From NCBI GenBank assembly GCA_025330725.1, contig JAIWND010000009.1:868001-932000 (forward strand): DNA of 64,000 nt. Direction: 5' to 3'. The notes beneath the pieces are model-generated. The model had not been told where the DNA came from, did no database searches, and was given only the letters and a program-made list of their open reading frames with translations. Shown in pieces: positions 11,166 to 22,116 of this stretch. The stretch is from Chlamydoabsidia padenii. Taxonomy: Eukaryota; Mucoromycota; Mucoromycetes; Mucorales; Cunninghamellaceae. Both the position numbers and the translations under genes were made by a program. Position 1 is the first letter of the stretch; the number at the start of each line of letters is the position of its first letter.

Positions 11166-13100
11166 CTAATAATAATAATCGTCATCGTCGTCATCACTTG
11201 TTTCGTCACCAGGTTGGAGAGGACCATCATCACGGATATAACTGAAACCTTGGAAGGCATTTTGAGTCGATAGACTCAAAGGTACTGAATCCTTGGTCAT
11301 AAAGGAGACTTGTGATTCAAGAGAAGAAGGACCAAAATGTGATGATTTCTTTCCAATGTTGTTGCTGTTGTTGCTGTTTACAGAGAGATAATGAGATGAT
11401 GGGATATTTATGGCAGTAGGTGACGCCTTCTTAGGAGACGGAGGAGGCATTTGCTTCTTGGCGACAAGATCCCATCTAATCCCTTTAAAAAATGGATGTT
11501 TCTTGATATCAGAAGCCCCATTGATGGAGCCGAGTCGTCTAGTTGGATCACGTTGTAATAATTGTTGAATCAAGTCCTTGCATTCCATCGATAACCCAAA
11601 AGACGGAAAGGTGAGTGGTTGTTTCAAGATCCGGCGATAAAGGACATCCAAATGGACAGAATGAAAAGGTGCACCCCCAGTGACCAATTCATATAATAGA
11701 ATACCCAAACTCCACCAATCGATGACTTGAGTATATTCCTTCTTGAGTATCATTTCTGGTGCCAAATATTCAGAGGTGCCACAAAATGTCGAAGTAGTGG
11801 TATTTTCCTTTAGTTCCTTGCACAATCCAAAGTCAGTCAAAGCAATGTGACCTTGACCATCCAATAGTATATTTTCGGGCTTGAGGTCACGGTACACCAC
11901 CTTGTTAGCATGGATTTCTTCTAAAGCACAGACCAGCTCTGCAATATAGAATCGTGCTTGATGTTCACCAAGAGTTTTATGTCGTTGTAAGTAAGCAAAT
12001 AGTTCACCACCGGGTATATAATCCATCACCAAGAATAAATGATCCGCCGTTTGAAAGCTGAATTTGAGTGTGACAATAAATGGACTGGTGATAGTTTGTA
12101 CAAGGACATTTCGTTCCGAGATCGTATGGTCCACTTCGTTTTGCTTGATCAATAGTCGTTTCGAGAGTACCTTCATGGCATATGTTCGTTTGGTGTCCCG
12201 CTTTTCTACTTGGTATACTTTGCCAAAAGATCCATGACCAATTTGTCGGATAATACGGAATGAGCTTGGTGTCAATTTAGTCTACAATAAAACATATTTA
12301 AAAAAAAAAAAAAAAAAGAAGATGGTTTTTGTTAGTAAAAGAATCACAATTTATCGTGTGTGTGTGTGGGAGGGGTGTACTTACTGTTTCAAGACTGATA
12401 TAGCTTGCTTGTAATCGTACTTCCCCAGAGATTGAGCTAGTATCATCAGGATGGCGAGATTGTAGTTTGAGCCATACATCCATAGTGTTTCTACCAAACG
12501 TAGGTTTCCACTTTGCCACACCCAGGAATAGATCGTCACCATTTGATAACTGATTGCCACGATCGTATATTTGAACAATGACTTCATCTTGATCAGTCAA
12601 GACATCACTATAAAGTAGAGTAAAGTAAAAAAAAAGGGGGGTCAGTATTATTAAACACACCATGAAGACAAACACCAGTCAACTTACAAGGATTGAGAGT
12701 ATTGCCATTTTGGAGAGCTTGCCCAGATTTGCTTTTCAAAGATATCCATAGGTTTAGTTACCATTGTTGTTTTAGGTTGATCCAGAGTTGACATTGTGTT
12801 ACAATCGTACTGAGCCAAGCAGTAAATGTCAGCTTGAGAAGCATTCGTAACTGCAAGATTCCTAGCTTCAACAATTACCAGATCGAGTTTCCCTTTGACT
12901 TGTTCCGGAGCTGGAGGAGTTATGTTGTTGCTGATGGCGGTTTTGGCAGTAAGAGCAGAGGTAATGGATGTAAACGAGTTGCGTGCATAACGTAAGGTTT
13001 CGCCCAGTTGATTCAACTTGTCAGAGAGTTTGACGGAGGATAGTTTGGTGGTGGTGTGTACAGTAAGATTCTTTATTAAAGAGTCAGTATAGTCAGTCAT
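11166..13100 (-). CDS. AGC-family protein kinase with N-terminal C2-like domain (Sch9/Sck1 type)
   Basis: Three exons (13100-12688, 12607-12385, 12281-11166) encode 583 residues. Residues from about 75 to 215 form a C2-like domain (GKLDLVIVEARNLAV, FLGVAKWKP). The kinase domain follows: GHGSFGKVYQV (ATP loop), AMKVLSK (catalytic Lys), VVYRDLKPENILL, DFGLCK, an activation loop with TSTFCGTSEYLAPE, and DWWSLGILLYEL. After it come an AGC extension with a candidate turn motif (DSVPLSL) and the hydrophobic motif FQGFSYI. The EKRDTKRTYAMKVLSK stretch and the C2 plus kinase order match Sch9 of yeast and Sck1/Sck2 of fission yeast, TORC1- and PKA-linked nutrient kinases; that role is family inference. 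The tail is odd: a run of six Asp followed by three Tyr at the stop codon. Confidence 0.92.
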
Positions 13101-14632
13101 GCTTTGTAATTGGTAATGGTCATGTAAAAAAAAAGGGGGGGAGGGGTTGGAAATAAAAATAGAAAGAAAGAGGAGAAAAAAAGGGGGGCGATCAAAAAAA
13201 AACATATATAGTGAAAAAATTCTTTTGTTGGGGAAAAAAATGATTGGGGAGTGTGAGGGAATGCGGAGTGTAAATAATTTTCTATCTTGCCTCCATTGTG
13301 AGGGAGAGACCTGCAGAGGAAAGGGGGCAATGATATATATTGCCTTTCAAACATAATTGCAATCAAAGCGATTCATACAAGATATGAAGTAATTAAATAG
13401 TCACTGATTGTTAGTATAGAACTGTCGCTTGGGATAATGCTTGTCTACTCAGCCATCTCGGCACCGGGGTCTGGATCAACCTTATCTAGTCGAATTTTTT
13501 ATCATTAGCCGATCATGTTTGGTTTCTTCTTATCACATTTACTGCTTCCACGTAGCTGATTATCGATTATTAGAAGAAAATAGAGTGAGATGAACATTTA
13601 CATATTCATGCAGATGTCACTCTTATCATAAAAGTTCCCTTTATTAGTTACCTTTTATGTGTTAGGTCCCATTCACTTGATTTGGATCCTCCACTACACT
13701 TTGGCCACCACATGCTCAAATGATAAATGTCGGCAGGGGAAGAAACTGAAACAAACACACTTTTTGGGCTAAACATTCGATAGAAAGATAAGGCGAGAGA
13801 AGGGGGGTATGATATCACTACTCTTTTTTCTTTTTTTCCCCTGTCCAGACTGATTTCAACCTCGAAGAAAGTGGCCCGCTTTGGAAGCACCATTACCACA
13901 AACCAACTCTTATTCACAAATGCCCTCTTGATGAACTTGGATCATTTGGCCATATCATCTCATATTTTCCCCACCCCAATTTTCACTTTTAAGATTTACA
14001 CCCCGCCATTTATGCAAGTGATGCATTTCAAATCCCGCTTTTTCGTCAAAGATCTTTTTCTCTCAAAGCAAGTCAATTTATATTCATAAGTGATTACATT
14101 TAATGATTGAATGACATAATGCTCCATGTTAAACATTTGACACCGAGATAATCGGGGGGTATCGATCGTGCTATTGTCAAGGATCTAAACTATGACGCCA
14201 CTTGGCAAGGAAACAAATCACTTTCAAGGAAACAATGAAACTATTGAACAAATGGAATTCATTTGAGAGACATACAGTTTTTTCCGTATAGGTTTTCCAA
14301 AGCAAACCCGGTCGAGTTTTCAATAAGGTTCAATAGCTTGGCTGATTTATGCAAATCGGCATTTCAAATTTCACCCACGTCGTTTTTTTTTTTTTTTTTT
14401 CTTTTCTTGTAAAAGTACTACAAATATAACTGGTCTCATCATAAAGATAACTATATTTTTTCCCCTAATCATCGAAAGAATCAATCAAGATAGCACTTTG
14501 TATTGAGCTCGTTTTCAAATCTAGAATAAAAAAAAGACAGGAGTAAATATAAAAAGGTGGTGATTTAAGCTCTCAAACTGAGTTAACGTTGTCTCTCTCT
14601 TTCTTTTTGATTTTTCTTTGTATTTGACATTA
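13101..14632. other. 1.5 kb divergent intergenic region
   Basis: It separates the AGC kinase start from the chitin deacetylase start. I see no supported gene; the longer ORFs lack family resemblance or splice structure. It contains TTCAAATCCCGC at 14027-14038 (minus-strand copy of the recurrent motif) and a T-run near 14383-14400. Confidence 0.5.
14548..14557 (+). promoter_or_regulatory. Candidate TATA box for chitin deacetylase
   Basis: TATAAAAAGG lies 85 bp upstream of the ATG at 14633, followed by a pyrimidine-rich leader. The spacing fits a TATA-driven inducible cell-wall gene. It is not proof of a transcription start. Confidence 0.4.
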
Positions 14633-15896
14633 ATGAAGAACTTTAAATCACTGATTATTATTTTTGCACTTTACTCACAAGGTCTATTGGCAGCAACAAC
14701 CCCTTCATCAAACGAAGAAGCAGAAGCCCAACCAGCTGACATTGTTGTCCCCAAAAATACCAAATGGCTAGCCGAAGTCGATCTTACCAATGTACCCAAA
14801 ACACCCGTGCGCCCAGTTGGATCAGGCACGTGTGCTGATGCCAAATGCGATGGATCTGATAACGACCGATGCTTTGAAAGTTGTGGCAACAAGGCCCTAC
14901 CCAGCGACATTTATGGCTGTCCCAATTCCCAAGAATGGGCCCTTACATTTGATGATGGTCCCAGCAATTTCACCGGTCAGCTCCTGGACACTCTCGACCA
15001 ATTGAACATCAAGGCCACGTTTTGTATGCTGGGTTCAAATGTTAAAAAGTATCCGGAAATGGTCAAGCGAGCATATGAAGCCGGTCATCACATTGCCTCC
15101 CACACTTACTCTCACCCTCACTTGATGAGTTTGACCAATGATGAAATCATTTACGAAATGAAGGCTACCGAAGAAGCCATCCGGGATGTCATCGGTATTC
15201 GTCCCACCTATGTCCGTCCGCCTTTTGGAGAAGCCGATGATCGGGTCAAGGCTGTCATGAAAGCAATGGGTTACAAGATTCTTCTTTGGAATGTGGATCC
15301 TACTGATTATGATGTCTACTCTTTACCTAATGCTGCTGCTAAAATTCAAGGTGCTTTCAAGGCCGCTGCCAATGGTGTCGATACTGGGTTGAACTCACAT
15401 GATGAGCCTGGTTACATTAGTCTTCAACATGGTAATAAAAAAAAAAAAAGATAATGCACCGGGAATTGAATATTGACATCCCGCTTTCCCTTTTTTTTTT
15501 ATTTTTATAATTTACCCCACATTAGATCTATACAAGAGCTCTATTGAACAGGTACCTGATGTGATTGATTACCTTACCAAGAAAGGATACACTTTCAAGA
15601 CTGCTGCTGAATGTATTGGTGATGCTAATCCTCATGCCCATTTTATGCCTGAAGGAAGACTTAAAGCCCAATCGAATGCAGAAGAAGAAGTGAAAGCCAT
15701 GGATGTGACCTCATCCAACGATCAACCTCCACCAACCCCTGCCAAAGAAGAAAAGAAAGATGAACCTGAAAAGTTGAAAGAAGTTCAACATCCCGAGATC
15801 GCCAATTCCGAGTCCGCCAGCTCAGCAGCGATCATCACCTATCCTTCGATCTATATCACTTTGTTTGTATTGGCCGTACTTTCCCTTCTTTCATAA
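14633..15896 (+). CDS. Chitin deacetylase (polysaccharide deacetylase family), secreted, probably GPI-anchored
   Basis: Two exons (14633-15431, 15526-15896), 389 residues. It has an N-terminal signal peptide (MKNFKSLIIIFALYSQGLLA). The NodB-type catalytic core shows TFDDGP (general base and metal Asp), SHTYSH (metal His pair), RPPFGEADDR, LLWNVDPTDY, and YISLQHD formed across the splice. The tail is Pro/Glu/Lys/Ser-rich and ends in a hydrophobic stretch (YPSIYITLFVLAVLSLLS), typical of a GPI-attachment signal or a membrane anchor. The enzyme converts chitin to chitosan in the cell wall, a hallmark polymer of Mucoromycota walls. Cysteine pairs before the catalytic core probably form disulfides. 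I chose the ATG at 14633 because it starts the signal peptide. Confidence 0.95.
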
Positions 15897-16108
15897 CCAT
15901 CTTTATAATTATCCCCTTTCAAAAAATTGATACACTCTATGAATAAATAATGTTTGCTTTACTTCAACAGAATTGATATGAATTGTGTGACCCAAAAGGG
16001 AAGAGCGGGACATGAAAATAAATGTTACACTTATCAATAAATTGGGAGGATCCCCTCTTTTTTTTTTTTTTTTTTTTTTTGTCTTTCCTCATCTTTTTAA
16101 TTATCCTC

Positions 16109-17630
16109 ATGTCATCTTCCACCCTTTTACCTGACGGTGTTGGTATTGCTCATCTACCTAATCAACGTCACAAGATTGTATCGAAGCGTGGTGCCAAGTT
16201 TACCTTGATGGTGTGTGGTAAGTCGGTGCCTAATTAAGAGGACACTATAACTAATGATACTTGTTTTGTTTTGTAACCAAAATGTTGTCTCTAGGTGAAT
16301 CTGGTGTTGGAAAGTCCACTTTTGTCAACACACTCTTTACTACAGGTATCAAGGATCCAAAGAAACTACACCTTCGCCATACCAAGCAAACTGAAAAAAC
16401 AGTAGAAATTGAAATCACAAAGGCAGGTTAGTATACGGGAACACTACTCTTTTAACAACAAATGGACTTGTACTAACGAACTCTCTCATTGAATAGAGCT
16501 TGAAGAAAAGAACTTTAGGGTGAAACTAACAGTGATTGATACTCCTGGGTTTGGCGACTATGTGAACAACCGTGACAGTTGGATGCCTATTGTAGACTTT
16601 ATTGACCAGCAACACGAGTCATTTTTGCTGCAAGAAGGACAGCCCACTCGTACAGGTATTATTGATCTACGTGTACATGCTTGCTTGTATTTTATCCGTC
16701 CCAATGGTCACACGTAAGTATTACACTCATCATAATCTTCCCCTACTAACATTTCTTTATAATAGACTCAAACCTTTGGATATTGAAGTCATGAAGCAGA
16801 TTGGATCTCGTGTGAATTTGATTCCTGTCATTGCCAAGGCTGATACTTTGACTCCTCAAGATTTGACAAAGTTTAAACGCAATGTAAGTATAAAATAATG
16901 TAATAATGGGATCACATTGTACTCATCTTTGTTATTTTAGATATTGGATGTGATTCATGCTCAAAAGATTCAAACTTACTCATGCCCTATTGAAAGCGAC
17001 GATGAAGAAGTAACAAGTACCAACCAACGGATAATGGATGCTATGCCTTTTGCTGTGATTGGATCAACGGAGGATGTGATGATTGGGGATCGCACAGTAA
17101 AAGGTCGTAAATACTCTTGGGGGGTGGCCGAGGTGGAAAACGAAGATCATTGCGATTTTAAAAAGCTGCGTACTTTGTTGATCAGATCTCATATGCATGA
17201 CCTAATCTCCACCACTGAAGAAACTCATTATGAAAACTATCGTCAAACTCAAATGGAAACTCGCAAATTTGGTGAACAAAAGTAAGTGATTGGTGGACAA
17301 TACATATATATTAACAACTTGTCTTTTTGATTAGGCCCAAGAAATACGAAAACCCCAAATTCAAGGAAAAGGAAGAACTCTTACGCCAAACATTCACTGA
17401 ACAAGTTAAAAAAGAAGAAAACAGATTCCGTCAATGGGAAGCACAGGTAAGAAACTTTTAGTGTACTGTATTAGGACCGTATGATTCATTCTTTATATAC
17501 CATCTAGCTTGTCTCTGAAAGGGATCGACTTAACAAGGATTTGGAAACTCAACATGCACAAATCAAGGCAATGGAAGCTGAACTCGACCAATTGTATCAA
17601 ACGCATCATCGTGGTCCCATTAGGCGCTAG
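16109..17630 (+). CDS. CDC12: Septin, CDC12 type
   Basis: Seven exons (16109-16217, 16295-16426, 16497-16713, 16766-16883, 16941-17281, 17335-17446, 17508-17630), 383 residues, all joins in frame. The leader [13 protein letters not shown] and the P-loop GESGVGKST (assembled across intron 1) are typical of the Cdc12 group. G3 is DTPGFGD, G4 is AKAD, and the septin element [17 protein letters not shown] is present. The C-terminal 60-70 residues are a predicted coiled coil rich in E, K and Q. Septins form hetero-oligomeric filaments at septa, hyphal tips and branch sites. A T-run of about 22 (16059-16080) lies just before the start. The next gene begins only 135 bp downstream on the same strand. 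Confidence 0.95.
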
Positions 17631-17765
17631 GTTTATTATAATCATGATATCAATACCCCTTACAACACAATGCATCACACAATAATTTACACCCCGCTAT
17701 TTGGAAATAATAAAATGAAAAAATTTGACCTAAACTCTCCCCTCATTCACTTGTTTATCCTCACC

Positions 17766-18975
17766 ATGTTTTTACCTAGGCACATTACACGATCTATACG
17801 ACAAGTTGGCCAGCGATATCATTCGACGTATACAACCTCATCAACAGAATACATTTATGGATTATCAAGTGTCGCTTGTGCACTTTACGCTGAAAAACGA
17901 AAAATGACTACTCTTTATGTCCAACAGCGTCTTGCATCTGACAGGTACAGATCACAACAAAAAAAATAATAATAATAATCTCTATCTAATACTATTTATA
18001 TATATATATATATATATCTTCTAGTCTGACCGATATCACCACTCTTTGTCAAGAAAAAGGCATACCAGTCAAAACACTGGATAAAGGACGACTGAACAAT
18101 ATGACGATGAATAAACCTCACCAAGGCATCATACTTGAAGCAACCACTCGACAAACTGTACCAATCAAGTTCCTTACTGGACCATCGTCAAATGACAACG
18201 ACGCTTATACTGCTGTGCCTTATTCTACCAAAGCACCGGCCTTGACCTTTCACAAGCCCCAGCATCGATCGCCTTTATGGATCGCACTCGATCAAGTACA
18301 AGATCCTCAGGTAAGTGATAACCATATACAGTGCCCATACTTACTTTATATATATATATATATCTTTGGGTGATACACATAGAACCTGGGATCCATTATT
18401 CGGTAAGTACAAAAAAAAAAAGGGTAGGGTGTAATCATACTACTTGACACCAACACCTTTTTGTTTAATACATAGAACAGCTCATTTTTTTGGCGTGGAT
18501 GGACTTCTTGTCTGCAGTAAAAACAGGTCAGTTAATAGTGGAAACAAAACATACCAAGTACTAACGATCCATTCCATCTACTAGTGCTCCCCTTAGTGCT
18601 GCTGTGTCAAAAGTCAGCTCTGGTGCAATGGAAATCATGGATATATACACAACACAACATCTGGTCAAATTCTTGCAGGCATCTCGTGATGAAGGCTGGC
18701 AAATCATTGGCGCAGCTTCGGATCCCACCAATACCAACATCACCCAGAATAGCGACGATCAACTCCCCAAACCAAGGATTCTTGTATTCGGCAACGAAGG
18801 TACTGGTCTACGAACCAATGTGAAAAGATGTTGTGACATCCTGGTCAGTATTCCAGGTGGCCACCATCATGTCCAGGCGAGCGATCATCATCAAGGATTT
18901 GTTGATAGTCTGAATGTAGGTGTGGCTATGGGTGTCCTCGTCAATACCTTGTTATCCTCCTCCACTAGCAAATAG
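17766..18975 (+). CDS. MRM1: Mitochondrial 21S rRNA 2'-O-ribose methyltransferase (SpoU family)
   Basis: Five exons (17766-17944, 18025-18310, 18383-18402, 18476-18526, 18585-18975; exon 3 is only 20 nt), 308 residues. The N-terminus (MFLPRHITRSIRQVGQRYHS) is basic and Arg-rich, as in mitochondrial presequences. An N-terminal substrate-binding part (YIYGLSSVACAL) precedes the SpoU/TrmH knot with motif 1 NLGSIIR (built across two introns), motif 2 VFGNEGTGL and motif 3 DSLNVGVAMGVLV. Mrm1 methylates a guanosine in the peptidyl-transferase region of the mitochondrial large rRNA. A His-rich insert (GGHHHVQASDHHQ) separates SIP from the DSLNV motif. Several introns contain (TA)n runs. Confidence 0.92.
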
Positions 18976-18983
18976 TAGTAACA

Positions 18984-18984
18984 G

Positions 18985-19003
<19 letters not shown>
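18984..19003. repeat. (AT)n microsatellite in MRM1 3' flank
   Basis: An uninterrupted AT dinucleotide run just after the MRM1 stop codon. Similar runs occur in MRM1 introns at about 17998-18016 and 18345-18362. Confidence 0.85.
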
Positions 19004-19015
<12 letters not shown>

Positions 19016-19321
19016 ATAATAATTAGACACTTTACCATATAGTTAGTATATCTTGATCATGTTAAATAAAACTTGTCATTGTCCATCCATCTTGTCTTAT
19101 CATCTACCCGTACGATCACTAATAAACAGGGGTTTCTGAATCCGTATAGGCGGTCTTTGAATCCATGCCGCAAAATCGACCCCACCCCAAATGTTAGTTC
19201 CATGCGATAGATGTATATATAAAAAAGTAAGTAGTTTTTTATTTATTTGATAACAATCAATAGTGATATAAAAAAGTAACTACTACTAAACTAGAAATTG
19301 ATGGTTTGACAAGATCCATCA

Positions 19322-19381
19322 TTTGTTGTTGCTGTTATTGTTGTTGCTGTTGTTGTTGTTGCTGTTGTTGTTGTTGTTGTT
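19322..19381. repeat. (TTG/CTG)n trinucleotide tract in eS30 3' flank
   Basis: About 60 bp of TTG triplets with interspersed CTG, about 25 bp after the eS30 stop codon in transcript direction, so probably in its 3' UTR, where it reads as (CAA/CAG)n. Confidence 0.8.
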
Positions 19382-19407
19382 TACTTTGTTGGATGTAGTT
19401 GATGCGT

Positions 19408-19923
19408 TTAAGGACCAGCAGTAGGAGCAGGGTTCATCTTACGCTTACCACCAGCTTGGGAGGTGACGTTAACGAAACGACGGCTAAAAGGAAAGAAAGA
19501 GTTGGATGACAATGTTCTGGAGTCCATTTTAGTTCCAATACTTACTTGTAAACTTGTCGCATCTTGGCACGACCAGTCAAAGCCTTCTTCTTTTCTTGCT
19601 TGGCGACCTGGAGAGAGAAGGAATAAAAAGATGAGTTCCATCAAGTAAAGCAAAAGGTTCGTCCTAGTGGTGTGTTCCTACCTTGGGGCATTGAGACTTG
19701 ACTTTACCAGCACGAGCTAAACTACCGTGAACTTTACCCTATAACAATTGATGATAAATACAAATGTTAGTTTCCTTGTTTCCATTGTTCGTCGTTTATT
19801 CGTTCGTTCGTTCGTCCATCCATCCATCCATCTGATTCATCAAGCTGAGTAGGTTGTTTGGTAGATGCATAGTAGATGGATGGATCCGTTATATTCCATG
19901 TCGTATGATGTTAGCCTTACCAT
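19408..19923 (-). CDS. RPS30: 40S ribosomal protein eS30
   Basis: Four exons ending at TAA 19408. The first exon consists of the start codon alone (19923-19921), followed at once by GTAAGG. The next exon begins GKVHGSLARAGKVKSQCPK, the third VAKQEKKKALTGRAKMRQVY, and the last reads RRFVNVTSQAGGKRK and ends in PAPTAGP. The mature protein is about 65 residues, the normal size for fungal eS30, without the ubiquitin-like N-terminal fusion found in animal FAU. It is a small basic component of the 40S subunit near the decoding centre. The start-codon-only first exon matches what I recall for yeast RPS30A/B. Intron 1 carries a CGTT/CATC tetranucleotide tract at about 19795-19833. Confidence 0.95.
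19795..19833. repeat. (CGTT)n(CATC)n tetranucleotide tract in eS30 intron 1
   Basis: Successive CGTT units pass into CATC units. It is fully intronic and length-variable by nature. Confidence 0.8.
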
Positions 19924-20067
19924 GATAAATTATAGATTTAGAGGAAGGGAAAAAAAAGAATGGGAAAATGAAAAAATCCCCCGTTTTTAATATGACCTGC
20001 CGCAGAAGCGGGATTTGAATTTGATTGGTTCTCCTGGATCGAATTCTATTCCTGTCTCTCTTTATAG

Positions 20068-20240
20068 CTGTCGGTAAAAAACAAGCGCTTTCAAAAGGGT
20101 TGAAAAAGAAGACGTAAGTACTCAAGGACGAATCTGTAACTCGAGGTGGATTAAAATATCTCTGTTTTGTTGCTGGTGAACAAGTCGTTGCTAAGATCAG
20201 TAACGGCTTTATTGAAGCTCCAGTCTTGGACTCGGTGTAA
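20068..20240 (+). pseudogene. Collapsed copy of ribosomal protein eS1 (RPS3A/RPS1)
   Basis: After a TTTATAG acceptor-like site, bases 20068-20113 encode a close relative of the eS1 N-terminus (AVGKKQALSKGLKKK; intact eS1 starts AVGKNKRLSKGKKG). Small base losses shift the spacing. Further on, one frame reads GEQVVAKISNGFIEAPVLDSV-like sequence ending at TAA 20240, which resembles the extreme eS1 C-terminus. The roughly 200 central residues of eS1 are absent. So this is a truncated, frame-damaged remnant, not a working gene. It lies in the divergent spacer between eS30 and the HSD10-type gene. The N-terminal match is good; the C-terminal match is weaker. Confidence 0.6.
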
Positions 20241-20496
20241 ATCATTCTTCTTTAAATCATATCCACTAGTCACTCTTTTTATATTGTATTATATTTAGTA
20301 TATAGTTATATCCCTCTTTTATCATTTTATTCATTACTGTTGAAAATAAAAGTATGTCTGTTTGCACGCATTTGGAAACTGATGGGAGCCTGTCGGCATA
20401 TGAAATCACATATGCCCTTTGTCATTAAAAATCAAATTTGCCCCACATTTTTATTTTGACCTCTCTTTTCCCGATACTTTATATAATCACATCATC

Positions 20497-21782
20497 ATGC
20501 AAATCAAAGGGAATACTTTTATTGTTACTGGAGGGTATGTATACAACTAACATTAATCCAAAAAAGAAACATGTATTAACTCTATCTTGCTCTTCTACGT
20601 TTATAGTGCCAGTGGCCTTGGTGAAGGTACCGTCAGACAACTCGTACAAGCTGGTGCCAATGTATCTGTAAGTATACTCTCATGTATCCTATATGAACTT
20701 GATACTAACGACTATTCAACCCTCTTTATTTTTTTTGTTTCTCTTTAGATTTTTGATTTGAACGACGAAAATGCGTAAGTGTTATAACTGTTAAAAAAAA
20801 AAAAAAGTAACGTGTCTGTAATTAACTGCTACTCTTCATTGTCTTTAATGATTAGTCGTGAAGTGGCCCAATCCTTGGGTGAAGCTCAAGTATTTGTACC
20901 AGGCAAGGTGGATGTTACCTCTGAAGTCATTGTCCGTGAAGCCATTCAAAAGACGGTGGAAAAGTTTGGTAAATTGGCTGGTGTGATCAATTGTGGTGGT
21001 GTGGCTACTGCTGCCAAGGTCGCTCGTCGTGGTAAATCGTCCCGTACTTTGACTTTGGATCTCTTTGATTTCACCGTCCGTGTTAATCTGATTGGAACCT
21101 ATAATGTGTGTCGTCAAGTCAGTGAAGTGTTGGTGAACCAAGACCCCTTCACTGAAGATGGTAAGTCTCTCTCTCTCTCTCTCTCTCTTCTCCTTTTATC
21201 ATACTCATCTTTTATGATTTGTAGGTGAACGTGGTGTGATCATCAATACTGCTTCTATTGCTTTCCAAGATGGTCAAGCTGGTCAAGTTGCTTATGCTGC
21301 TTCTAAAGGTGGTGTGGCTAGTATGACGCTCCCCATGGCTCGTGATCTTGCTCCTGCTGGTGTCCGAGGTAATATCATTGGTCATCACAAAAGAAAAAAA
21401 CAAAAAAAAACACACATTGATCATCTCTCTCTCTCTGTATACGATTCTTTTAGTTTTGGCCATTGCTCCTGGTTTGTTCCGTAAGTACACATTGAATGAT
21501 ACAATCCTATCAGGTGATTGATTACCTTTGACTTTTTTGAACTTTATTAGAAACCAATATGACTGCAATGGTAAATGAAAAGGTGTTGAAGGATTCTGTC
21601 TTCCCCGTCCGTATGGTAAGAACTCGTAAAAAGAAAGTAAGATGAATGGATATTAACTCTCTTTGTATCATTAGGGTAAACCACAAGAATTTGCAAAGTT
21701 GGTGGCCTCCATAATCGAAAACGGCATGCTTAACGGTGAAGTAATCCGCATTGATGGTGCTACTCGTTTGGGCAAACTTTAA
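20497..21782 (+). CDS. Short-chain dehydrogenase, 3-hydroxyacyl-CoA dehydrogenase type-2 (HSD10) like
   Basis: Eight exons (20497-20534, 20607-20667, 20749-20774, 20856-21160, 21225-21368, 21454-21480, 21551-21615, 21675-21782), 257 residues. The Rossmann motif [11 protein letters not shown] (across intron 1) and the acidic end of beta-2 (IFDLNDENA) indicate NAD(H) preference. The sequence INCGGVA is the NAG-like motif, and the catalytic Ser-Tyr-Lys are in INTASIAF and YAASKGG. The overall order and the APGLFQTNM element match HSD17B10, a mitochondrial enzyme of isoleucine and short-chain fatty-acid breakdown that in animals is also a subunit of mitochondrial RNase P. No obvious presequence is seen beyond [10 protein letters not shown]. 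Enzyme role by family; the RNase P role should not be assumed. Confidence 0.92.
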
Positions 21783-22116
21783 ACATTAATACAATAGTCA
21801 TAAAACAACAAGAATCATTTTGCCAATAAAAATAAACATTGTCTTTATTAGATTTAGATTTATCAATATATACTTTGTAGGTGGGAAGGGGTGTGTAGAG
21901 GGAATGGATTGGGTGATAGTTAGTTAAAAGAGGGAAGACTGATCTACAGCTTGTCAACAAAATACTAAAAAAAAAAAAAAAAGAATGAGTAGGGGATTGT
22001 AAAATGAATGTGTATGATGATAATGATGATAATAGTTGTAGTAATAATGGATAATGATGCTGATGGTAGAATTAAAAATGCAATAAACTAATATCTGACT
22101 ATACTATACTATAATT

